Below, piece by piece: positions 58,157-64,000 of a DNA stretch of 64,000 nucleotides. The DNA is from an uncultured Aquimarina sp. (GTDB lineage: Bacteria > Bacteroidota > Bacteroidia > Flavobacteriales > Flavobacteriaceae), in the NCBI GenBank assembly GCA_947498705.1, contig CANMLW010000011.1:124001-188000 (forward strand), given 5' to 3'. Positions within the stretch are counted from its first letter, which is position 1; every line of letters begins with the position of its first letter. The position numbers were made by a program, and so were the translations under genes. The notes below the pieces were generated by a model. The model saw only the letters and a program-made list of their open reading frames with translations, was not told the origin of the DNA and searched no databases.

Positions 58157-58171
58157 CATTGCTTCGCAATG
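58157..58171. other. Small hairpin CATTGC-TTC-GCAATG
   Basis: Perfect 6-bp stem with TTC loop, extended by TATAA/TTATA arms with a bulge, in the 58064-58297 spacer. Possibly a terminator of lgt or a decayed repeat. The spacer has nothing else I recognise. Confidence 0.35.
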
Positions 58172-58297
58172 TTATAAATCTCTCTATCATACTTATTGAT
58201 TGACAAAACAATAAATCATCAATATTTATGTTAAAAAAGATGTAACAATCAAGAAGTATTTGGACACATCTCTTCATTTACAAAAACCAACTCAGAT

Positions 58298-58972
58298 TTG
58301 CTAGAAAATAACCTATTACCAAAAAAAACGCAAATAACCAGAAAATCTATTATTTCTATTGTTTTGATTTGGTTATTTATTACTGCACTAATCGTATTTA
58401 TTTTATTTGGATATGAAAGCTGGTTTCTAAACTCATTAATAATCATCCAGTTGATTTCTATTGGACTAATTTTATGGAACTCTACCATTCCTAAAAAGCT
58501 ACTATTTCTAGGGCTATTAATTCCTTTTTTCTTAGGATTCATTGTAGAATATATCGGCGTAAATTATGGGGTTATTTTTGGTGAGTATGAATATGGAGAA
58601 AGTATGGGGATTAAATTTTTAGGGGTACCAATTATTGTTGGCGTAAATTGGGCAACCATTACATATTGTACAGCGGCTATTGCAGAAAAAATCAGTACTA
58701 ATAAAATTATTACCTCTATTTTAGGTGCGCTACTATTTGTTGCTCTGGATATCGTTGTAGAAGCAACCGCTCAGAGATTTGATCTTTGGGAACCTTTAAA
58801 CTTTATACCTCCTATAAATGAATATATTGGATGGATTATAGCATCATTTCTGGTACATTTTTTATTTATGAAAGTAGTCAAAGTATTTAACTACACCATA
58901 GCGTTTCATCTTTTTACCTCAATTTTTGTTTTACAAATTGTTCTTATCTACTTCACCAATACTATTCTTTAA
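58298..58972 (+). CDS. Carotenoid biosynthesis membrane protein (CruF/DUF422-like)
   Basis: 224 residues, six or more membrane helices. EYIGVNYGVIFGEYEYGE and GVPIIVGVNWATITYCTA plus DIVVEATAQRFDLW match the carotenoid hydratase/CruF family. It probably modifies C50 or C40 carotenoid ends. Start TTG is a guess because no ATG lies in frame before the conserved region; an earlier non-ATG start is possible. No other carotenoid genes in view. Confidence 0.78.
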   Translation: MLENNLLPKKTQITRKSIISIVLIWLFITALIVFILFGYESWFLNSLIIIQLISIGLILWNSTIPKKLLFLGLLIPFFLGFIVEYIGVNYGVIFGEYEYGESMGIKFLGVPIIVGVNWATITYCTAAIAEKISTNKIITSILGALLFVALDIVVEATAQRFDLWEPLNFIPPINEYIGWIIASFLVHFLFMKVVKVFNYTIAFHLFTSIFVLQIVLIYFTNTIL

Positions 58973-59066
58973 CCCTTCTTCAATTTAATAAAGGACAATT
59001 GAGTTAACAATTTCAAAGATTACACCACAGTAGCACCTACTTATTTCTTTAAAAAGAAAATAAGTA

Positions 59067-59074
59067 TATTTTTG
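59067..59074 (+). promoter_or_regulatory. Promoter -7 box of the DUF2459 gene
   Basis: TATTTTTG (TAnnTTTG), 49 bases before the ATG at 59123. Confidence 0.5.
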
Positions 59075-59122
59075 TCATATCAGTTAACATCTTAACAAAA
59101 CCATTTGAGCATTAATTCTGAA

Positions 59123-59770
59123 ATGAAATTATTTTACAAAATATTGAGATACATAGGATACATTCTAATTCTACCTGTTTCATATCTGGTAATATCCATC
59201 ATCCTTTCATTCATTACAGTTAACGACAAAGCAACTAATACTCAAAAAAACCACACCATCTATTTAAGTTCTAACGGTGTTCATCTAGAAATAATTATTC
59301 AAAAACAGGATTTAATACCAGCTATCCTAGAAGGCCAAATATATAATGATAAAGCTCAATACTTTTCTTTTGGATGGGGAGACAAAAATTTTTATGTAGA
59401 AACACCCACTTGGGGAGATTTCACACTCCTAAATGGGCTTGAAGCACTTTTTTTTGTAAGCCCATCATTATTACATGTTACTAGACACTCAAAAACAAAA
59501 AAGCATTGGGTAGCTATCAAAGTTAACAAAGAACAGCTTATCAAAATCAACCGATATATCAATAATACTTTTAAGCTAGATCAACGTAATCAAAAAATAT
59601 TACTCGCTGGACTTGGGTACAAAAAAAATGATGATTTTTATGAAGCTATGGGAAGCTACACATGTTTCAACACTTGTAATAGTTGGGTTAATTCTGCATT
59701 AAAACAGAGTTCTATCAAAAGTTGTTTATGGACGCCTTATGACTTTGGGCTTCTATACATTCACAACTAA
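59123..59770 (+). CDS. DUF2459 (TIGR02117) family protein
   Basis: 215 residues from MKLFYKILRYIGYILILP. N-terminal membrane helix, then the family motifs YLSSNGVHLEIII and FSFGWGDKNFYVETPTW, ending TCFNTCNSWVNSAL. Periplasmic or membrane-bound, function unknown. Confidence 0.88.
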   Translation: MKLFYKILRYIGYILILPVSYLVISIILSFITVNDKATNTQKNHTIYLSSNGVHLEIIIQKQDLIPAILEGQIYNDKAQYFSFGWGDKNFYVETPTWGDFTLLNGLEALFFVSPSLLHVTRHSKTKKHWVAIKVNKEQLIKINRYINNTFKLDQRNQKILLAGLGYKKNDDFYEAMGSYTCFNTCNSWVNSALKQSSIKSCLWTPYDFGLLYIHN

Positions 59771-59815
59771 AAAAGCCTATAATGTAGACTATAAAGAACA
59801 CTTATTACCATTTTT

Positions 59816-60403
59816 TCATTTTTTAGGCATCATGACTGCATCGATCGTATGAATTACACCATTGGACGCGGCCACATCGGTAGTGATCAAAACACCGCCA
59901 TTTCCATTTTTATCAATAAGAAATACTCTATTTCCTTTTAAAGTAGCAGTGATCAATTCTCCATCCAATGTTTTTAGCTTCACACTTCCTCCTTGCTTCT
60001 TAACAGTATACACAATATCTTCTTTTTTAATAATCTTTGGAATAATATGACACTTTACTATTGCTGTAAGTTTTTCTTTGTTCTCTGGCAACAACCATTT
60101 TTCGACAGTCTCTTTAGAAAATCTATCAAAAGCAAGATTTGCCGGAGCAAAAATTGTATAAGCCCCTTCATCATCAAGCATCTTAGAAACTCCCGTAGCT
60201 TTTATCGCAGAAGTGAAGATCGAAAATCCTTTATCTACAGAGGTAAACTCTGTTATTGTCGGAATTTTAACAACCTTTTTTGTTTGAGAAAAATTTTGAG
60301 CAAGAAGCTTCTCATCTTTATTTTGATTATCACTCTCTCCACATCCTGTGATTAATAAAAATCCTGATAAAGCAAAAACGGATACTACATCTTTAATCTT
60401 CAT
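59816..60403 (-). CDS. Fasciclin-domain lipoprotein
   Basis: 195 residues. Signal peptide with LLITGCGES lipobox (Cys about 21). One FAS1 domain, about 60-190: FSIFTSAIKATGVSKML, YTIFAPANLAFDRF, then VAASNGVIHTIDAVMMPK. FAS1 domains mediate adhesion; probably a surface or periplasmic protein. Solitary on the minus strand. Confidence 0.93.
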   Translation of the reverse strand: MKIKDVVSVFALSGFLLITGCGESDNQNKDEKLLAQNFSQTKKVVKIPTITEFTSVDKGFSIFTSAIKATGVSKMLDDEGAYTIFAPANLAFDRFSKETVEKWLLPENKEKLTAIVKCHIIPKIIKKEDIVYTVKKQGGSVKLKTLDGELITATLKGNRVFLIDKNGNGGVLITTDVAASNGVIHTIDAVMMPKK

Positions 60404-60602
60404 AGCATTGTTGGTTTACATTAGTATATCTATAACTCTTGTCTAGTAGCGTTTTTGAAAACTCTAAAAACATTACTAATCAGGTTATCCTAATGAAACG
60501 ATCCGGGTCTATTTTACTTCGATAAATTTCAGTTAAACAAATGTTAAACAAGTATTAATACGATTTATATTATAAATTTCACCAACCTCAGCCCTATAAA
60601 CA

Positions 60603-60636
60603 AATAAGCAGGTTTCTTTGAAGAAACCTGCTTATT
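60603..60636. terminator. Strong hairpin terminator after the T9SS remnant
   Basis: AATAAGCAGGTTTCTT (60603-60618) and AAGAAACCTGCTTATT (60621-60636) form a 15-16 bp stem. It lies where a terminator of the broken gene would be expected. Confidence 0.7.
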
Positions 60637-60659
60637 AAAATTATTAAATCGTGTATCAT

Positions 60660-61010
60660 CTATTTCTTAAGAATCTTTTTTATCATCACTTCTGTATCTG
60701 TCCAGAGTTTAAGAAAATAAACTCCCTTAGGAAATTTCTTTGTATCAAATATTAATTCATTTCCTTCTTCCTGGGTATTCACTTTAAACATTTTACCTGC
60801 GATCGAATAAAAAGAATACTCTTTTATACTTTTTCCTCTAACCATTGGCAATTGTAAGCTGATCTTTAAAAGGAACTGGGTAAACTCTTAATGGTTCAAG
60901 AATAAATACATTTGTTATCTTCTTCAGTTTCCTCCTCTTCTACCTTATCCAAAACCTCTTCTGGGCGATTTACTATGGTTGTACGAACAGTATTTGTTAT
61001 AATTGGCGGT
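60660..61010 (-). pseudogene. Frameshifted remnant of a T9SS type A sorting-domain protein
   Basis: The reading frame 60660-60851 starts at an internal ATG and ends FPKGVYFLKLWTDTEVMIKK, the end of a type A sorting domain. Upstream, two other frames continue the same protein: KKITNVFILEPLRVYPVPF and, further upstream, VNRPEEVLDKVEEEETEED. Joined, they read as acidic linker, N-terminal sorting strands, then the closing strands, so at least two frameshifts separate the pieces. Nothing upstream of about 61010 is left of the passenger domain; obgE follows. A pseudogene, or sequence errors. Confidence 0.65.
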
Positions 61011-61029
61011 TAAAATCAAAAAAATTACT

Positions 61030-62028
61030 TTAAACAGTAAGCATTTGCCAAAGCTTGTCTTTTAGTTCTTGCAAACCTTGTTGAGCAACCGATGAAATAA
61101 ATAAATACGGAACTGTAAGCTGCTGATCAAGCTCTGTTTTTAGCTCTTCTTTTAACTCATCATCCAACATATCACATTTCGAAATCGCAACAAGTCTTTC
61201 TTTATCTAATAAGTCAGGATTATAACGACGTAGCTCATCTAATAAAATTTCATACTGTTCTTTAATATCCGGAGCATCAGCAGGGATTAAAAACAACAAG
61301 GTAGAGTTACGCTCAATATGCCTTAAAAAACGATGTCCTATACCTTTTCCTTCTGCAGCTCCCTCTATAATACCAGGGATATCTGCCATTACAAATGTTT
61401 GAAAATCTCTATACTCTACGATTCCCAAATTTGGTTTTAAGGTAGTAAACTCATAATCTGCAATTTTGGGTTTGGCTGAAGTAATTACAGATAACAAGGT
61501 AGATTTTCCTGCATTTGGAAACCCGACCAAACCAACATCGGCCAACACTTTAAGCTCTAAAGTGATATCAGACTCTTGTCCTTCTACTCCTGGCTGTGCA
61601 TATCTTGGCGTTTGGTTTGTAGGGCTTTTAAAATGCCAATTCCCTCTTCCTCCCATACCACCTTCTACGACGATATACTCTTGGTTAGGCTCGGTTATTT
61701 CTTTTATAATCTCTTGAGTTTCGGTATCACGTATAACAGTTCCTAATGGAACATCTACATAAACATCAGAGCCATCGGCTCCTGTACTTCTACTCTTACT
61801 TCCATTACCTCCATGCTCTGCTCTAAAATGGCGTTTAAACTTTAGATGGAATAAGGTCCACATATTAGGATTCGCCCTTATAATTACGTGACCACCACGG
61901 CCTCCATCTCCTCCATCGGGACCGCCCTTGGTAATATATTTTTCTCTATGCAAATGCACTGATCCTTTACCTCCGTTACCAGAGGATACATGCAATTTTA
62001 CATAATCTACAAAATTCCCTTCTGTCAT
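61030..62028 (-). CDS. obgE: Obg-family GTPase
   Basis: 332 residues. N-terminal Gly-rich OBG fold ([19 protein letters not shown]) and G domain with [12 protein letters not shown] (G1), DIPGIIEGA (G3), and SKCDM (G4). It lacks the C-terminal OCT domain, as is usual in this group. Involved in 50S assembly and growth control. The gene next upstream on the strand is the HPRT-Adk fusion, 95 bases away. Confidence 0.96.
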   Translation of the reverse strand: MTEGNFVDYVKLHVSSGNGGKGSVHLHREKYITKGGPDGGDGGRGGHVIIRANPNMWTLFHLKFKRHFRAEHGGNGSKSRSTGADGSDVYVDVPLGTVIRDTETQEIIKEITEPNQEYIVVEGGMGGRGNWHFKSPTNQTPRYAQPGVEGQESDITLELKVLADVGLVGFPNAGKSTLLSVITSAKPKIADYEFTTLKPNLGIVEYRDFQTFVMADIPGIIEGAAEGKGIGHRFLRHIERNSTLLFLIPADAPDIKEQYEILLDELRRYNPDLLDKERLVAISKCDMLDDELKEELKTELDQQLTVPYLFISSVAQQGLQELKDKLWQMLTV

Positions 62029-62123
62029 AAGTTCTCTTTACTCATTTATTGGCTAAGCACTCCTACCCGTTAAAAAACGGTATTCTTTATACATTCTAAT
62101 TCCAAACTCTAACGAACTTAGAA

Positions 62124-63230
62124 TTACAAATTATCTATTACGCTACTTAATCGTTCTGTAATTTCATTAATTGCTCCAACACCGTCTACTCCAAAGTATT
62201 TATCTTCTTTTTGATAGTAGTTCTTTAAAATTGCGGTTTCGTTATAATATACTTTTATACGATTACGTATTACCGATTCGTCTGCATCATCTGCCCGACC
62301 CGATGTTTTCCCTCTTTCTAATAATCTCTGAACCAATACTTCATCATCAACTTCTAAAGCCACCATTGCACTTACATCAACTCCTTTTGAGCCTAACAAT
62401 TCTGACAAAGAATCTGCTTGCGCTTCGGTTCTTGGAAAACCATCAAAAATAAAACCTTTTGCTTCTGGGTTTTTATCTACTTCTGCATTTAGCATATTTA
62501 TGGTAACCTCATCAGGTACTAATTGCCCTTTATCAATGTAGGATTTTGCAAGAGTTCCTAAGGTAGTTTCATTTTTTATATTATACCTAAACACATCTCC
62601 TGTAGATATATGTACTAGGTCATATTTTTGTTTTAAAACTTCTGCTTGTGTTCCTTTTCCGGCTCCTGGAGGTCCAAATAACACTAAATTTGTCATCTTT
62701 TTTGTTTTTAGTTGATAAACTCTTGTAAGATTACGTCCTAATCCGTTATAATCAAGTCCATATCCTACAATAAATCTATTTGGGATTTCTATCCCTATAT
62801 AATCAATATTAATTTTCTTTTTATATGCTTCAGGCTTATAAAACAAAGTGGCTACTTTTACTTCTGCACATCCTTCTTCAATCAATAAATCAACAATTGT
62901 TTCGATCGTATTACCTGTGTCTATTATATCTTCTAAAACTACTACTGTTCTACCAGACACATCTTCATTTAGTCCAATCAGCTTCTTTACTTCAGATGTA
63001 GACTGGGTTCCTTCATAAGAAGCTAATTTTATAAAACTAACTTCACATGCATAATCAAACTTTTTGACAACCTCAGAAGCAAACATAAATGCTCCATTTA
63101 AGACTCCAATAAACAATGGTTTTTTATCCCCCAAGTCCTGATTTAACATCACTCCAATCTTATCTATAGCCGTATCAATCGTATCTTCGTCTATAAAAGA
63201 AATAAACTCTAAATCATGCAGCTTTATCAT
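62124..63230 (-). CDS. Hypoxanthine phosphoribosyltransferase-adenylate kinase fusion
   Basis: 368 residues, one open frame with two complete enzymes. Residues 1-178: purine phosphoribosyltransferase with VVVLEDIIDTGNTIETIV (PRPP site) and GVLNGAFMFASEV. Residues 179-368: adenylate kinase with FGPPGAGKGTQAEV (P-loop), FDGFPRTEAQADSL, and the short LID segment SGRADDADESVIRNRIKVYY, beginning MTNLVLFGPP. An internal ATG at 62696 could also produce free Adk. HPRT salvages hypoxanthine and guanine to IMP and GMP; Adk interconverts AMP, ATP and ADP. Symbols hpt and adk apply to the two halves. A clear promoter lies at 63273-63280. Confidence 0.93.
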   Translation of the reverse strand: MIKLHDLEFISFIDEDTIDTAIDKIGVMLNQDLGDKKPLFIGVLNGAFMFASEVVKKFDYACEVSFIKLASYEGTQSTSEVKKLIGLNEDVSGRTVVVLEDIIDTGNTIETIVDLLIEEGCAEVKVATLFYKPEAYKKKINIDYIGIEIPNRFIVGYGLDYNGLGRNLTRVYQLKTKKMTNLVLFGPPGAGKGTQAEVLKQKYDLVHISTGDVFRYNIKNETTLGTLAKSYIDKGQLVPDEVTINMLNAEVDKNPEAKGFIFDGFPRTEAQADSLSELLGSKGVDVSAMVALEVDDEVLVQRLLERGKTSGRADDADESVIRNRIKVYYNETAILKNYYQKEDKYFGVDGVGAINEITERLSSVIDNL

Positions 63231-63272
63231 TTGATGTTTCTTAGGTTTTCTTTAATTTAAAAATTAAAGGCG

Positions 63273-63280
63273 CAAAGATA
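63273..63280 (-). promoter_or_regulatory. Promoter -7 box of the HPRT-Adk gene
   Basis: On the minus strand TATCTTTG, a full TAnnTTTG match, 43 bases before the start. Confidence 0.6.
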
Positions 63281-63422
63281 GTGATTAGTAATGAGCATAA
63301 CTAATAGCATTTTATCTCCTGTTTATATTATAATTTCTACTAATAAACCCATAAAACACGATTTATAATGCTTACTAAAAGCATTTACCTCACATTATTA
63401 TGGTTATTCCTTCTGAAAAAAT

Positions 63423-63430
63423 TATTTTTG
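63423..63430 (+). promoter_or_regulatory. Promoter -7 box of purK
   Basis: TATTTTTG (TAnnTTTG), 31 bases before the purK ATG. Confidence 0.6.
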
Positions 63431-63460
63431 CCTTTTTATAATAAATTGGAAACCCCAGAA

Positions 63461-64000
63461 ATGACAAATTTTTTTTCATCAAGTTTTACATTAGGAATAT
63501 TAGGAGGTGGTCAGTTAGGCAAAATGATGCTTTATGAAACCCGAAAGTATGATATTCAAACCCGTGTTTTAGACCCTAGTGCAGATGCTCCTGGTAAGAT
63601 TGCATGTGACTTTTTTGAGCAAGGTGATTTAATGGACTATGACACCGTATATAATTTTGGCAAAAAAGCTGATATCATTACTTTTGAAATAGAATCGGTA
63701 AACCTCAAAGCTTTAAAGCAACTAGAAAAGGATGGAAAAAAGGTATACCCTAGCTCAAATACGTTAGAGAAAATACAAAATAAAGGTCGACAAAAACTTT
63801 TCTATAAGGAACATAAAATTCCTACAGCGGCTTTTAAACGTTTTTCTAATAAAGCCCATCTTGCAGAAGGTATTACCAGCAATGTTGTTAAACTACCTTT
63901 TGTATGGAAAAGTACTCAGGGAGGATATGATGGAAACGGTGTTTCTATTATTAAATCTGGTTCTGACCTTGCCAAATTACCAGATACAGAATGTATTGCA
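63461..64000 (+). CDS. purK: 5-(carboxyamino)imidazole ribonucleotide synthase (partial)
   Basis: First 180 residues; the C-terminus lies beyond the window. MTNFFSSSFTLGILGGGQLG and MMLYETRKYDIQTRVLDPSA are the N-terminal ATP-grasp PurK motifs, with ADIITFEIESVNLKALKQ and the ATP-binding STQGGYDGNG. It carboxylates AIR in purine synthesis. Divergent from the HPRT-Adk fusion, with face-to-face promoters between. Confidence 0.93.
   Translation, partial: MTNFFSSSFTLGILGGGQLGKMMLYETRKYDIQTRVLDPSADAPGKIACDFFEQGDLMDYDTVYNFGKKADIITFEIESVNLKALKQLEKDGKKVYPSSNTLEKIQNKGRQKLFYKEHKIPTAAFKRFSNKAHLAEGITSNVVKLPFVWKSTQGGYDGNGVSIIKSGSDLAKLPDTECIA

Noticed and set aside
58095..58542. Minus-strand ORFs near the carotenoid gene
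   Set aside because: They run through the spacer and opposite the coding strand of a well-supported membrane protein.
60660..60851. 63-residue T9SS fragment as a functional small protein
   Set aside because: It starts inside a domain, has no signal peptide, and the missing part continues in other frames upstream.
1..64000. CRISPR array, prophage or complete insertion sequence
   Set aside because: No regularly spaced repeats, no phage structural genes and no transposase were seen.

Overview
The window comes from a low-GC member of the Bacteroidota, most likely a marine Flavobacteriaceae (Aquimarina-like; the genus is a guess). The evidence is TAnnTTTG promoter -7 boxes, type IX secretion sorting domains, TonB-dependent receptor plus HmuY, the DUF2795, DUF6249 and DUF6607 families, a TPR hybrid histidine kinase, and AT-rich spacers. 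There is no plasmid, prophage, CRISPR array or full insertion sequence. It looks like ordinary chromosome with one accessory iron/heme locus and some short repeat elements.

Layout. 1-7.6 kb: a divergent heme/iron locus. A four-gene minus-strand operon (DUF6607, ankyrin protein, DUF2271, PepSY-flavodoxin-reductase fusion cut by the window edge) faces a TonB-dependent receptor and a HmuY-like lipoprotein. Overlapping inverted repeats lie between two face-to-face promoters. 7.8-9.8 kb: a secreted glutaredoxin-like protein and an internally duplicated membrane protein. 10-13.4 kb: recR, a glycosyltransferase that seems to start at CTG, and a 2-oxo acid dehydrogenase E2. 13.5-18.4 kb: a small membrane protein, a cobalamin adenosyltransferase, DUF2795, and secA behind a hairpin-rich leader. 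18.4-24.7 kb: two ECF sigma/anti-sigma operons. The first has mirror-image ECF promoters with its divergent DUF6249 neighbour. Two MITE-like elements sit at 20.57-20.92 kb.

24.9-43.9 kb is mostly housekeeping: meaB, valS, a PDZ aspartyl protease, an aminotransferase, murB, a third ECF sigma factor, lipA, a second-type GAPDH, a hybrid kinase, lpxK, Nif3-like, a coiled-coil protein whose zinc ribbon has lost its cysteines, and a glycosyltransferase. 44-54 kb: a secreted repeat protein, rpsT, twin tRNA-Glu genes, proS, a Trp/Gly/Ser/Arg-rich lipoprotein, a FadL-like porin, a T9SS type B protein and a lipoprotein hydrolase. 54.5-64 kb: folE, cysS, yidD, lgt, a carotenoid-pathway membrane protein, DUF2459, a fasciclin lipoprotein, a frameshifted T9SS sorting-domain remnant, obgE, an HPRT-adenylate kinase fusion and, divergently, the start of purK.

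How genes connect: the E2 needs the lipoate made through LipA. The cobalamin adenosyltransferase and MeaB both serve a B12-dependent methylmalonyl-CoA mutase lying outside the window. The HPRT-Adk fusion and purK are divergent purine genes. The iron locus is the best candidate for a less-described multi-gene system.
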